The notes beneath the pieces are model-generated. The model did not search any database. It saw only the letters and a program-made list of their open reading frames with translations, and was not told the DNA's origin. DNA of 64,000 nt from Nocardia terrae (lineage in GTDB: Bacteria > Actinomycetota > Actinomycetes > Mycobacteriales > Mycobacteriaceae): the NCBI RefSeq assembly GCF_009760405.1, contig NZ_WRPP01000001.1:868001-932000 (forward strand), written 5' to 3'. Below are positions 37,390 to 47,201 of the stretch, piece after piece. Position numbers and translations under genes: made by a program. Numbering within the stretch: position 1 is the stretch's first letter; each line of letters begins with the position of its first letter.

Positions 37390-38265
37390 TCACTTGCCGG
37401 TCGGGCAGGTGCCGCCCTTCAACTCGTCGAGGTGTTCGGAGATGAGGTTGGCGATCTTGCCGAGTATGGCGGTGCCGTCGTCGAAGGAGCCGGAATTGGG
37501 CTGGGTGGCAATGACGATGGCGATCTGACCGCCGTCGACCGGGATCAGGCCGAGCTGACGGACCAGGTAGTTGCCGCTGGGGTCGGGGCCCCAGCCGCCC
37601 TTGAAGACCGCGCCCTCGAGGGTGCCCAGGCCCCAGCGTTGAGTGGAACTGATCTTGCCCATCAGCGAGGTGACGGCGTCGGACTGCGGCAGGCAGGGCA
37701 GTTTGGCGGTGAATTTCAGCTGATCGGACAGCGACCAGTCGGCCTGGCCGAAGGCGGAGTAATCGGCCCGGGTGCGGGCGGCGGGCACGGTGGTGTCGGG
37801 GTCGCCGCCCTCGCGTAGCACGTCCTGGACGGTCTGTGCGGCGACCTCGGGGCTGCCCAGGGACTGCCAGAGCGTGTCGGCCGCGGAGTTGTCGGAGTAT
37901 TCGATGGCATTCACCGCCGCCACCTGATTGCCGGAACTCTTGCGCAGCGCCGCCAGGGTGAGCGGGACCTTCATGGTCGACCAGCCCGGGCCCGAGCTCC
38001 AGTCCCCGATCGCCACCACCTTGTCACCGCCGACGGGCAGCAGCGCCAGGCCCACCTTGCCGGGCAGCGTCGGCTCCAGGGTATTGACGAAATCCCAGGC
38101 CAGCGTGCCGGGTAGCGACATCACGGTGGCGGGGATCGTCGGTGTCGGCGCGGCCGCGTTCACGGTTGTCTTGTCCGGCACCAGAACCGGCTTGCTGGTG
38201 CATCCGGTCAGAACGCCCACCAGCAGGGCCAGCGCGCCACATCCCCGCGCGAACCGAGCTTTCAC
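37390..38265 (-). CDS. Beta-lactamase/DD-peptidase-fold lipoprotein (tandem copy 1)
   Basis: 291 residues from the GTG at 38265, which has GGAGG 8 bp upstream. The signal peptide ends in the lipobox LTGC, so the mature protein is a lipoprotein. The three motifs of the serine penicillin-recognising fold are present: STMK (SxxK), YSDN (SxN) and FKGG (KxG). Overall it resembles the LppW-like alanine-rich lipoproteins of mycobacteria more than true class A beta-lactamases, and the usual class A ExxxN motif was not found. It aligns along its length with the next gene upstream (38460-39413). Peptidoglycan or beta-lactam binding is plausible; activity is unknown. Confidence 0.82.
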   Translation of the reverse strand: MKARFARGCGALALLVGVLTGCTSKPVLVPDKTTVNAAAPTPTIPATVMSLPGTLAWDFVNTLEPTLPGKVGLALLPVGGDKVVAIGDWSSGPGWSTMKVPLTLAALRKSSGNQVAAVNAIEYSDNSAADTLWQSLGSPEVAAQTVQDVLREGGDPDTTVPAARTRADYSAFGQADWSLSDQLKFTAKLPCLPQSDAVTSLMGKISSTQRWGLGTLEGAVFKGGWGPDPSGNYLVRQLGLIPVDGGQIAIVIATQPNSGSFDDGTAILGKIANLISEHLDELKGGTCPTGK

Positions 38266-38459
38266 CCTGACAACCTCCATCTGCTCCGGGCGCCCGGTGC
38301 GTTCCCTGTTCCTAGCGGACACACCAACACCCGTCAATCGCAAGGATTGTTGTGGGTGGCGGCAGCGGGGGTCAAATGCGGTGGGTATGGGCGATTTTCG
38401 CGGGGATGTGCCCGATTCGGGGTGTGCGCCGGGTGTTTTGGCTGGTCACACCCCGAATC

Positions 38460-39413
38460 TCAATGGGAGCAGAGCCCGCCGCGTAGGTCGGGCAGATGGT
38501 CGCCGACCAGCAGCGCCAGCTTGTCCATCATGTCGGTGGCGTCGTCGAAGCTGCCCGAGTTGGGCTCGGCGGCCAACGCCACCGCGATCGGGCCGTTCAG
38601 CGTTGGGATCAGACCGAATTGGCGCACGGTGTACTTGCCGGTGTCGTCGTCGGGACCCCAGCCGCCCTTGAATTCCGCGCCGATCAACCGGCCCAGACCC
38701 CAGCTCTGGCTGGGCGTGATCTCACTCATGAGCGAGACCACGGAATTGGCGCGCGGCAGACACGGCAGCCGGGAGGCGAAATGCACCTGGTCGGCCAGTG
38801 ACCATTCGGTCGCACCGAAGGCGAGCAGATCATCCGATTCCAGGGCGGCCAGTTTGGTGTGGCGCGCGGCGACATCGGTGGTGACGTCTCCGGCCTCGCG
38901 CAGCACCGCCTCGACCGCGTCGGCGGCCTGGCTGCCATTGCCCAGGGAGATCCAGAGCTCCTGTGCCGCATCGTTGTCGGAGTAGGTGATGGCGGCCTCG
39001 GCGGTGGAGCGCATGCCCTGGGGATCGTGGCGCAGCGCGGCCAGGGCCAGTGGCACCTTGATGGTGGACCAGGCGATGCCGTCCTTCCAATCGCCCAGCT
39101 GCACCATGTCGCCGCCGCCGACGGGCATGACGGCGAGGCCGACGCGGCCGTCCAAGGTGTTCTGCAGATCGGTGAAATCCGCGGCGAACTCAACGGATTT
39201 CGGCAGCGCGAAGATCTGGGGCAACCCCGCCGCGATCGGGCTCGGGGTCGGCAGCGTCGAGCTGTCGCCGACAGGCTTGATCTCGTCGGCCTGTGACGAA
39301 GCATGGTGTCCGGCAGCGAGATTGGCACCACACACGGAGACGGCCAGGGCAGCCGCCAAGGCCAGCCCGCGCGCAAACCCTCTGCGACAGGCCGGAGTTG
39401 GATCAGTAGACAT
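38460..39413 (-). CDS. Beta-lactamase/DD-peptidase-fold secreted protein (tandem copy 2)
   Basis: 317 residues. An N-terminal secretion signal (RGLALAAALAVSVCGANLAAGHHA) has no good lipobox, unlike copy 1. The SxxK motif is in WSTIKVPLALAALR, SxN in TYSDNDAAQEL and KxG in EFKGGWGPD. The tail SGSFDDATDMMDKLALLVGDHL closely matches copy 1 ([22 protein letters not shown]). The ATG overlaps the end of the receptor kinase gene by 11 bp, so kinase and exported protein are translationally coupled. This suggests envelope sensing and a cell-wall partner in one unit. Confidence 0.82.
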   Translation of the reverse strand: MSTDPTPACRRGFARGLALAAALAVSVCGANLAAGHHASSQADEIKPVGDSSTLPTPSPIAAGLPQIFALPKSVEFAADFTDLQNTLDGRVGLAVMPVGGGDMVQLGDWKDGIAWSTIKVPLALAALRHDPQGMRSTAEAAITYSDNDAAQELWISLGNGSQAADAVEAVLREAGDVTTDVAARHTKLAALESDDLLAFGATEWSLADQVHFASRLPCLPRANSVVSLMSEITPSQSWGLGRLIGAEFKGGWGPDDDTGKYTVRQFGLIPTLNGPIAVALAAEPNSGSFDDATDMMDKLALLVGDHLPDLRGGLCSH

Positions 39414-41217
39414 ACACCACCGCTTTATCGCCGCCGGCGCAGGTCACCAATTTGCCTGCGGCCGTGCAGTTCATCGTGTAAGACCGGCCGGTCACCGGAC
39501 TCACTGCCACCACACTAACTTCCGAACCCGGCCGACCAGAAGTCGCGTCGGCATAGGCCCGGCGAACCTCTTCCGCGAAAGGACAACTCGTTCCCGAGTT
39601 TCCGATCGCGGAATTGGCGAATCCGCCGAGCGCCGCATACACCTGTGGACACGGCGTCGAACCCGCCGGCAGTTGCACCGTAGTGGGAGCCGTGGTGGTT
39701 ACCGTCGGGTTCGCCGATTGCGAACGCGACGTGGTGGTACCCGGAACACCCTGTGCCGCCGTCGTTATGGGTGTTTCGTTGCCGGAGCGGTCGAGGACTT
39801 GCCAGCCCACCGCACCGGCGATGGCGGCCGCCGCGATCACCAGCACGCCGATCGCCACCGGCAGCGCCACCGACTTGCGCCGGCGCTGGCGCGAACGCGG
39901 CGGATCGTCGTAGACGACCGCGTGCTCCGAGGTCGGATACAGCGAATCGTCGGGGGCGGGCGCGTACGGGAAGTCCTGCTGCTGTGCCTGCGCGTGCCCC
40001 CACACCGCGCGCTCCTGCGCGTCGGCGGGAAGCGGGGTGTAGTGGAAGTCGCTGACCCGCACCCGGGTCGGGTCCGAGGGACGGATGACCGGGAGGTCGC
40101 CGGAGGGTTCCTCGGCGACCGGGAAGGCTCCGGTGATGTAGGCCGGGATCGAGCCGGTGGGCGTCACCAGCTGTGGATTCGGTTGCCGCACGGTCGGATC
40201 GGAGTTCCGAGCGGTCGGTTCATTGCTGGGCGGTGCGGCCGGCGTCCCACCCGGAAGAACCGTCGTCGGCGGCCCGAACGGCTGCTGCGCGGGCGACATG
40301 ACCGTGGTCGGCGCACCCACGGGCGGACCGGGCGGCACGGTCCGGCCGGGCCGCGGCGGCATGCCCGGCGGCGGCGCGGCCTGCCCGCCCGCGAGCGCCA
40401 TCCGTGCGGCACGGGCGAATTCACCCGCGGTGAAGAAGCGGGCGTTGGGATCCTTCGCCAACGCCTTCGCCACCACCCCGTCCAGCTGCGGCGGAATTCC
40501 GGCGCGCAGCATGCTCGTCAGCGGCGGCGGCTCCGACAGGTGCGCGCGCACCAGCCCGCTCATGTTCTGCGTCGGGAACGGCTTGTCACCGGTCAGGCAT
40601 TCGTGCAACACGCAGCCCAGCGAGTAGATGTCGGCGCGCCCGGAGACCGGTCCGGCGTCGAAACGCTCGGGGGCCATGTAGGCGTAGGAGCCGATGGCCG
40701 TGCCGGTCATGGTGATCGTCGAGTCGCCCTCGGCGCGCGCGATGCCGAAATCGGCGAGATATGCGAAATCCGCATCAGTGACAAGGATGTTCGCGGGTTT
40801 GACGTCGCGGTGCACCAGACCCGAGTAGTGGGCCGCGTCCAGCGCGGCCGCGACCTGCTCGATGATCCCCATGACCCGCAGCGGCGGCAGCGGACCCAAG
40901 CGGTCCAGCAGCGAGCGCAGATCCTCCCCGCGCACCAGCCGCATATCGATGTAGAGCACACCGTCGATCTCGCCCCAGTCGTGGATGGGGATGATGTGCG
41001 GTTCCGCCAGTCGCGCCGCCGCCTGCGATTCGCGGCGGAAACGTTCCTGGTAGGCGGGATCTTTCGCGAGCTCTTCCGGCAGCAGTTTGAGTGCGACGAC
41101 CCGATCCTTGGAGGTGTCGTAGGCCTCGTAGACCTCTCCCATGCCGCCCCTGCCCAGCAGCGAGCGCAACTCGTACGGCCCGAACCTGCTTCCGGCCCGC
41201 GATGGCGGTGCATCCAC
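39403..41217 (-). CDS. Transmembrane Ser/Thr protein kinase (PknE/PknH-like)
   Basis: 604 residues, GTG start with GGAGG 9 bp upstream. The kinase domain (10-275) has GRGGMGEVY, K44, HRD at 136-138, DFG at 156-158 and the activation loop MTGTAIGSYAYMAPERF typical of the PknE/F/H group. A Pro-rich juxtamembrane region (280-445) is followed by one membrane helix (450-475). The 129-residue outer part contains a Thr-rich stalk and a small domain with four cysteines (about 523, 545, 584, 593), probably two disulfides as in the PknH sensor. The stop overlaps the start of the secreted penicillin-fold protein, giving a kinase/exported-protein unit. Confidence 0.92.
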   Translation of the reverse strand: MDAPPSRAGSRFGPYELRSLLGRGGMGEVYEAYDTSKDRVVALKLLPEELAKDPAYQERFRRESQAAARLAEPHIIPIHDWGEIDGVLYIDMRLVRGEDLRSLLDRLGPLPPLRVMGIIEQVAAALDAAHYSGLVHRDVKPANILVTDADFAYLADFGIARAEGDSTITMTGTAIGSYAYMAPERFDAGPVSGRADIYSLGCVLHECLTGDKPFPTQNMSGLVRAHLSEPPPLTSMLRAGIPPQLDGVVAKALAKDPNARFFTAGEFARAARMALAGGQAAPPPGMPPRPGRTVPPGPPVGAPTTVMSPAQQPFGPPTTVLPGGTPAAPPSNEPTARNSDPTVRQPNPQLVTPTGSIPAYITGAFPVAEEPSGDLPVIRPSDPTRVRVSDFHYTPLPADAQERAVWGHAQAQQQDFPYAPAPDDSLYPTSEHAVVYDDPPRSRQRRRKSVALPVAIGVLVIAAAAIAGAVGWQVLDRSGNETPITTAAQGVPGTTTSRSQSANPTVTTTAPTTVQLPAGSTPCPQVYAALGGFANSAIGNSGTSCPFAEEVRRAYADATSGRPGSEVSVVAVSPVTGRSYTMNCTAAGKLVTCAGGDKAVVYVY

Positions 41218-41274
41218 CCCGTCAAACCTCCAACTCTCGGGAGGGAAGCAGACGAGGACCCGCGACCCACCCCT

Positions 41275-41961
41275 CTAAGGGGTGGATTCTCCCGGTGCCA
41301 CTACGCCGTGGTCAAACGCAAAGACGATGGCCGCCGCGCGGTCGCGTAACCCAAGCTTCCCGAAGATATGTCCCACATGGCTCTTCACCGTTACCTCCGA
41401 GATGCCCAATGTGGCCGCGATCTCAGCGTTGAGCCGTCCGCGGCCGATGAGTTCGAGCACCTCGAGCTCGCGAACGGTCAGCTCGGACAGGCGATTGCCG
41501 GTGGTCGGCGGCGTGGGACGCGCCGATCGGTAGGTCGTGAGGACACGCGGAGTAACGGTCGGGTCCAGCCACGAGCCGCCGGTGGCCACCGTGCGCACCG
41601 CGCGGATCAGATCCTCGGCGGGGGAGTCCTTGAGAATGAATCCGGCCGCGCCCGCCCGCAGCGCGCCGGACAGCAACTGGTCGTCGTCGAAAGTGGTGAG
41701 CACCAGGACCGGTGGGGTGTCGGCGACGGTGCGCAGGGTGCGGGTCGCCTCGATGCCGCCGATCCGTTTCATGCGCAGGTCCATCAGGACCACGTCCGGC
41801 TGGTTCGAGGCGACCGCGGCGGGCACCTCGTCGCCGTCGGCGCACTCGCTCACCGCGAAACCGTCGCGGCGGCGCAGGATTCGGCGCAGGCCGCCGCGCA
41901 CCAGCTCCTGATCGTCGACGACGAGGACACTGATCAGCTCGTCGTCCGCGCGGTCGGTCAC
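41275..41961 (-). CDS. LuxR/NarL-family response regulator
   Basis: 228 residues. The receiver has VLVVDDQELVRGGL, the phospho-Asp in PDVVLMDLRMKRIGG and FILKDSPAEDL. The HTH reads LTVRELEVLELIGRGRLNAEIAATLGISEVTVKSHVGH, over residues 160-200. Its ATG overlaps the stop of the histidine kinase (ATGA), so the pair is coupled. It sits between that kinase and the receptor Ser/Thr kinase on the same strand; a 57-bp gap separates it from the latter. Confidence 0.94.
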   Translation of the reverse strand: MTDRADDELISVLVVDDQELVRGGLRRILRRRDGFAVSECADGDEVPAAVASNQPDVVLMDLRMKRIGGIEATRTLRTVADTPPVLVLTTFDDDQLLSGALRAGAAGFILKDSPAEDLIRAVRTVATGGSWLDPTVTPRVLTTYRSARPTPPTTGNRLSELTVRELEVLELIGRGRLNAEIAATLGISEVTVKSHVGHIFGKLGLRDRAAAIVFAFDHGVVAPGESTP

Positions 41962-43295
41962 ACACCCTCCTGGGGTCTATTGGTCATGGAGCTCAGCACG
42001 CTGCGCAGGCCATGCTCGGCCGCCGCGATGCAGGGGAGCTGACCGGTCGTCGGAATCCTGGCGCGCACCAGCCAGCCGTCGTCCTCGACGCCGGCGGTGA
42101 GCGTGCCGCCGAGTACCGCGAGCCGCTGGCGCATGCCCGAGATGCCCATGCCGCGTCCGGGCCGCGCGACCGCGCCGGTCGGCAGCGTATTGGTCACCGT
42201 CAGATCGATATGCCTGGCGTGCAACATGATTCGCACTTGTGCCTGCGCGCCGGGAGCGTGTTTGGCGATATTGGCGAGCGACTCCTGGCAGATTCGGTAT
42301 ACGGCCAGGCCCAGACCGGCCGAGACCTGCGCGGGATCGCCCGTCGTGCGGAAATCGATCGTCATGCCCGCACGCACGAAATCCGATACCAGATCCTGGA
42401 TATCGTCCAGCCCAGGTTCGGGTCGCAGTGACGCCGGATGGCCGTCGAGCAGGCCGACCGTGCGGCGGATGTCGGCCATGGCCTGCCGGCCGAGCCGCTC
42501 GGCATCGGCGAGCGCGTCGACCGCCTCGTCCACATCACGGTCGGTCTGCAGGGCATGCCGGGCGGCGGTCACGTGCAGCAGGGTGACGCTCAACGAATGC
42601 GCGATGACGTCGTGCACCTCGCGTGCGATGCGCCGACGCTCCTCGCCCGCCGCTTGCAGCGCGCGGATGTGCTGGTAGTCGCGTTCCTGGTACAGGTAGC
42701 GGCGCTGATAGTTGAGCAGTTGGCCGGTGAACCAGCCGAACAGGATGCCCAACGAGAACCAGGTGAACGCCAGGCCGTCGACGTGCCCGATGGATCCGAA
42801 GAAAACGAGCTCGGCGAACATGGCCAGACCGACGGCCGTGCCGACCGCGGCGCGGGTGATGGCCGCGATCTCACCGGTGATGACGATCAGGACCAGCGGC
42901 GCGACATCCAACGGCACGGGCTGGATCAGGAACAGCGCGACCGCCACCATGGCCAGCGTCGCGAGCAGCACCGGACGCGGTGGGAAGTCGAAGATCACGC
43001 AGGGCGGCCCGGTCATGATGATGATGAGCAGCGCGGCCAGCGGCAGACCGCCCGGGAAATACCCGGCGGCCACGCGCTCGGCGTAGGCGATCGTCCCGAT
43101 GGCGAACATCATCAGATCGACCAGCACGACCATCGACACGGGATAGTCGAACCCGCTGCTGTCCACCCAGCGCCGCAATTCCGCGAGCGGATCCCGCGCG
43201 AATCGGCGGGCCCGGACACCGGACTCCGACAGCCACTCCCGTAACTCCTGTCGCACCTGCCCGATCGTTTCAGGGGTGGCGCCGGTCACGTTCAT
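41958..43295 (-). CDS. Two-component sensor histidine kinase (NarL/DesK type)
   Basis: 445 residues, ATG start. After a 45-residue cytoplasmic lead come five to six membrane helices (VVLVDLMMFAIGTIAYAERV onwards). Then follow the HisKA_3 box RRRIAREVHDVIAHSLSVTLLHV with its His, and the ATPase GMGISGMRQRLAVLGG. There is no large extracellular loop. It is cotranslated with the response regulator. The signal is unknown; a neighbouring ABC exporter on the opposite strand 590 bp away is a possible target, by analogy with exporter-linked systems. Confidence 0.92.
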   Translation of the reverse strand: MNVTGATPETIGQVRQELREWLSESGVRARRFARDPLAELRRWVDSSGFDYPVSMVVLVDLMMFAIGTIAYAERVAAGYFPGGLPLAALLIIIMTGPPCVIFDFPPRPVLLATLAMVAVALFLIQPVPLDVAPLVLIVITGEIAAITRAAVGTAVGLAMFAELVFFGSIGHVDGLAFTWFSLGILFGWFTGQLLNYQRRYLYQERDYQHIRALQAAGEERRRIAREVHDVIAHSLSVTLLHVTAARHALQTDRDVDEAVDALADAERLGRQAMADIRRTVGLLDGHPASLRPEPGLDDIQDLVSDFVRAGMTIDFRTTGDPAQVSAGLGLAVYRICQESLANIAKHAPGAQAQVRIMLHARHIDLTVTNTLPTGAVARPGRGMGISGMRQRLAVLGGTLTAGVEDDGWLVRARIPTTGQLPCIAAAEHGLRSVLSSMTNRPQEGV

Positions 43296-43500
43296 TCTGC
43301 AAGGCTATCCGTCGAATATGACGGCGTACATCGTTCGACGGCAGGGGCTCGTCTCCTACCGGAGTAGGAGGCCAAGTCGCGTCCGCGGCACGAAGACAGG
43401 GCTATCGGGGCGATCGTAGGTTTGGGACAACGGCACAAGCGCTCGCCACGAGACAGGGCGCAGCCACACCGAAGTTGAATCCAACGAAAGGTTGGGGCCA

Positions 43501-43848
43501 ATGTCCTGGGCCGATTTTCACGCTCGCACCGACATCCTGCACGCCGTCCTCGATCGGGCGGCCCGCAGTGACTTTGAACTGAATCCCGCCGACCCCAAGC
43601 TTTTCGACAATCTCCCGGGTCTGGAAGAGCTGTTCGGCGGGGTGACCGGAGTGCTGCTCGCGCTCCGCAATCGCTGGGAGAACCACCTCAACGTCAAACT
43701 GGAAGACGCACTGGCACAGGGCAAATCGGTGCAGCAGGTCTGGCAGGAACTCGCCACCGAACAACCCGCGCTACGCGCCGTCCTCGACACCTACGACACC
43801 GATCAACTGTATCCGCGCCATCCGCGGGCGCGAGCGATGGCCAGCTGA
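43501..43848 (+). CDS. Hypothetical protein upstream of an ABC exporter
   Basis: 115 residues from the ATG at 43501, preceded by AAAGG. It is a soluble, acidic helical protein (FHARTDILHAVLDRAARSDFELNPAD at the start, LRNRWENHLNVKLEDALAQG in the middle). No domain is recognised. It ends 38 bp before the exporter ATPase gene on the same strand, so it may be part of that operon and expressed with it. Confidence 0.7.
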   Translation: MSWADFHARTDILHAVLDRAARSDFELNPADPKLFDNLPGLEELFGGVTGVLLALRNRWENHLNVKLEDALAQGKSVQQVWQELATEQPALRAVLDTYDTDQLYPRHPRARAMAS

Positions 43849-43886
43849 CTCGTACCGGCTGGCATCGATCTAGAGGGGAACAGACC

Positions 43887-44684
43887 ATGCTGGAATTGAC
43901 CGACGTCACCAAGCAATATCGGGTGGGCGAACAGACCGTGCGCGCCCTGGACGGGATCAGCCTGCGCATCGAGGCGGGGGAGTTCACCGCCATCGTGGGG
44001 CCCTCCGGTTCGGGCAAGAGCACGCTGCTGCATCTGCTCGGCGCCTTGGATTCCCCGGATTCGGGGTCGATTCGATTCCAGGACAAGGAGATCGGTGATC
44101 TGGACGACGACCGCCAATCCGAATTCCGCAGGCACCAGGTCGGTTTCGTCTTCCAGTTCTTCAACCTGCTCCCCACGCTGACCGCCTGGGAGAACGTGGC
44201 CATCCCGCGGCTGCTGGACGGCACCGGATTGAAGAAGGCCAAGCCGCGCGCACTGGAGCTGCTGGAGCTGGTCGGGCTCGGGCAGCGCGCCGAACACCGG
44301 CCCGCCGAGCTGTCCGGCGGTCAGATGCAGCGCGTGGCGGTGGCCCGCGCGCTGATCATGGATCCACCGCTGATTCTGGCCGACGAGCCCACCGGCAACC
44401 TGGATTCCAAGACCGGCGCCTCGATCCTGCAGCTGCTCGCCGACATCACCGAGCAGGGCAACTCGGTGGTCATGGTCACCCACGACATGGGCGCGGTGCG
44501 CTACTGCGACCGGGTGATCAACCTGCGTGACGGGCAGATCGGTTCCATCGATCGGGTGGAGCGCGCCGACGACGGTCGGATCCGCACCGTCCCGGCCGAA
44601 CTCAGCGAATCGGTGCCCGAACAGGACTCCGAGGACGCGGCGAACTCCGAGAGCGCCGACGACGCCGGGGCGGTGCGCGCGTGA
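43887..44684 (+). CDS. ABC transporter ATP-binding protein (MacB/LolD type)
   Basis: 265 residues. Walker A is GPSGSGKS, the signature is [15 protein letters not shown] and Walker B is [13 protein letters not shown]. The [10 protein letters not shown] and [13 protein letters not shown] stretches are typical of the MacB/LolD group, which works with FtsX-type permeases as a mechanotransmission exporter. The C-terminal 40 residues are an added acidic tail. The permease gene overlaps its stop by 4 bp. Confidence 0.95.
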   Translation: MLELTDVTKQYRVGEQTVRALDGISLRIEAGEFTAIVGPSGSGKSTLLHLLGALDSPDSGSIRFQDKEIGDLDDDRQSEFRRHQVGFVFQFFNLLPTLTAWENVAIPRLLDGTGLKKAKPRALELLELVGLGQRAEHRPAELSGGQMQRVAVARALIMDPPLILADEPTGNLDSKTGASILQLLADITEQGNSVVMVTHDMGAVRYCDRVINLRDGQIGSIDRVERADDGRIRTVPAELSESVPEQDSEDAANSESADDAGAVRA

Positions 44685-47176
44685 TCGGAGCGGTATGGGA
44701 TCGACTGCGGCTGTTCAATATCGGTGAGCTGCTCGCGCACCGGAGCCGCACGATCATGTCGATGCTGGTCATGGCCGTCTCGGCGAGTCTGCTGGTGTCG
44801 GTGTTCAGCATCTCCGGATCGATCACCGGATCGGTGGACAAGCTCACCCACAGCCTCGGCGGCAAGGCCGCGCTGGAGATCAGCGGCGTCACCGACGCGG
44901 GCTTCGATCAGTCTCTGCTGCAGGACATCCGGGCCGTCGCGGGCGTCGGCACGGCGGTGCCCATGCTGCGGCAGGCGATCGGAGCCGATGACAATCGGGC
45001 ATTGCTGATCGGCGCGGACCAGACCGTGACCCAGCTGGGCAGCGATATCGGCGGGACGCTGAAAGATCAAGCGGCCAAGCTGCTCACAGTGTCCAACGGC
45101 GTGCTCGTCGGGTCCGCCATGGGGCATCGGGAGGGGGACAAGTTCCAGCTCGGCACCGTGACAGCGACCGTCGCGGGCGTCATCGACGACGCCACCGCCG
45201 CCAAGCTGAACGGCGGTCACATCGCCATCGCGCTACTGCCGATCGCCCAGAAGATCACCGACCGGGCCGGCCGCCTGGATTCGGTGCAGATCATCGCCGC
45301 ACCGAATGCCGATGTGGACCAACTGCGTTCGGATCTCACCAAGGCGGTGGCGGGCCGGGCCGTGGTCGCCGATCCGCAGTTGCGGACCGCGCAGGCCAGC
45401 GGCGCGGTCATGCTGGTGCGGTACTCCACGCTGGCCTCCTCGGCCGCGGCGCTCATCGTGTCCGCGTTCCTCATCTACAACGCCATGAGCATGGCGGTGG
45501 CGCAACGGCGTCCGACGCTGTCGCTGCTGCGGGCCATGGGCGGCAAGCGCGCACCCATGGTGCGCGATCTGATCGTCGAGGCCGCACTGCTCGGCCTGCT
45601 CGGCGGCATCATCGGGTCGATTCTCGGAATCGGCATGGGCCGCAGCGCGATTCGCCAGCTGCCCGCCGCGATCGTCAACTCGGTCGAATCTCGCACCGAG
45701 TACGAGGTGCCCGGCTACGCCATCCCGGTGGCGATCCTGGCCTGCGTGCTGGCCAGCGTGCTGGCGGCGTCGATCGCCGCGCGGCAGGTGTACAAGGTCG
45801 CCCCCATCGAGGCGCTGGCCCCGATCGGCGTCGGCGCGGCCGATGTCGTGAAGCCGTGGCTGCGCTGGGCGGCGGGGGCGCTGGGGCTGATCACGGTGGT
45901 CGGCGCCGCGATCATCGCCAAGGCCGATCTGGGGCGGGTCTCCATCGTCTCGATCTCGACGGCCATCGCCGGTTCGGTCCTGTTGTGTTTCGCCGCAACC
46001 GATCCCATCGTGCGCGCGGTCGCCGCGGTGGCCCGGCTGTTCGGTGCGCCCGGCGCACTCGGCGCGACGACCATCGAACGGGCCCCGCGCCGGGTGTGGG
46101 CCACCGTCATGACGGTCATGATCGGCGTGACCGCCATCGTGGCCATCGGCAATGCCAGCCGGAATATGGTGTCCGCCGCCACCGACAGCTTCGAGGGTCT
46201 GGCCCGCACCGACGTGTTCGTCAGCCCGACCGCCATGGAGCAGTTCCCCACCGGTCCGGCGCTACCCGCGGATCTGAAGGAGAAGCTCAGCGCGATCCCC
46301 GGTGTCGGCGCTGTCGGGTCGGCCCAGATGGCCTTCTCGACCCTGGGCCAGGGGCGGGTCATGCTGCAGGCGTTCGAGAACGGGCTCGCGGGCACCGCGT
46401 CGCTGGACAGCGTGAGCCAGGCCGATCGGGCGCGCATGGCGACGGGCGAGGGCGTCGTCATCTCCCGTGACGTGGCGCGCACGCTGGGCGTGCACGAGGG
46501 CTCGGACCTGACCCTGCCGACCCCGACCGGGGAACACCACGTGGCGGTGCTGCAGGTCGTGCCGTACTTCTCGGCCATCGCGGGTGTGGTCATGCTCGAT
46601 CTCGACATCATGCGCCAGTGGTACGAGCGGCCCGGCGAAACCATCCTCGGCATCCAATTCGCGCCCGGCGCCGATCATGCCGCGGTGATGGCGGCCATTC
46701 GCGCCGCCGTCCCCGCCGACATTCACGTCAGCACCGGACGCGATGCCGTGACCGCGATTTCGACCAGCGTCCGGCAGGGCACCTCGATCAGCTCCGCCAT
46801 CCTCTGGATCGTGGTGCTGGTGTCGGCCGTCGCACTGCTCAACACCCTGATGCTGTCGGTGCTGGACCGCCGCCGCGAACTCGGAGTGCTGCGAGCCATG
46901 GGCACCAGCCGCCGCTTCCTGCTGCGGACCGTGCTCACCGAGGCCGCCGGCATCGGAGTGACCGGCGCCGCACTGGGACTCGGGATCGGGTCGGCCGTGC
47001 ACTACCTGGGCACCTTCGCGCTCGGGCATGCCATCGCCATGGACATCGCCTATCACCCCAGCCCGCTGCTGGTGGCCAACGCGGTCCTCGCGCTCGGACT
47101 GTCCCTGCTCGGAGCCATTCCACCGGCGCTGCGCGCGGCCCGGCTGCCCATCGTGGAGGCCATCGCCATCGACTGA
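44681..47176 (+). CDS. FtsX-family ABC transporter permease
   Basis: 831 residues, GTG start overlapping the ATPase stop. Two FtsX repeats are visible. The first has an N-terminal helix ([20 protein letters not shown]), a large extracytoplasmic domain and a three-helix core around [18 protein letters not shown]. The second repeats the layout, with [20 protein letters not shown] near the end. Total of about eight to ten helices. With the ATPase it should export peptides, lipids or antimicrobials, or drive an extracellular process. No accessory MacA-like protein is seen. Confidence 0.93.
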   Translation: MIGAVWDRLRLFNIGELLAHRSRTIMSMLVMAVSASLLVSVFSISGSITGSVDKLTHSLGGKAALEISGVTDAGFDQSLLQDIRAVAGVGTAVPMLRQAIGADDNRALLIGADQTVTQLGSDIGGTLKDQAAKLLTVSNGVLVGSAMGHREGDKFQLGTVTATVAGVIDDATAAKLNGGHIAIALLPIAQKITDRAGRLDSVQIIAAPNADVDQLRSDLTKAVAGRAVVADPQLRTAQASGAVMLVRYSTLASSAAALIVSAFLIYNAMSMAVAQRRPTLSLLRAMGGKRAPMVRDLIVEAALLGLLGGIIGSILGIGMGRSAIRQLPAAIVNSVESRTEYEVPGYAIPVAILACVLASVLAASIAARQVYKVAPIEALAPIGVGAADVVKPWLRWAAGALGLITVVGAAIIAKADLGRVSIVSISTAIAGSVLLCFAATDPIVRAVAAVARLFGAPGALGATTIERAPRRVWATVMTVMIGVTAIVAIGNASRNMVSAATDSFEGLARTDVFVSPTAMEQFPTGPALPADLKEKLSAIPGVGAVGSAQMAFSTLGQGRVMLQAFENGLAGTASLDSVSQADRARMATGEGVVISRDVARTLGVHEGSDLTLPTPTGEHHVAVLQVVPYFSAIAGVVMLDLDIMRQWYERPGETILGIQFAPGADHAAVMAAIRAAVPADIHVSTGRDAVTAISTSVRQGTSISSAILWIVVLVSAVALLNTLMLSVLDRRRELGVLRAMGTSRRFLLRTVLTEAAGIGVTGAALGLGIGSAVHYLGTFALGHAIAMDIAYHPSPLLVANAVLALGLSLLGAIPPALRAARLPIVEAIAID

Positions 47177-47201
47177 GGAGCGAGTAAATAGGATGGAGCG
47201 C

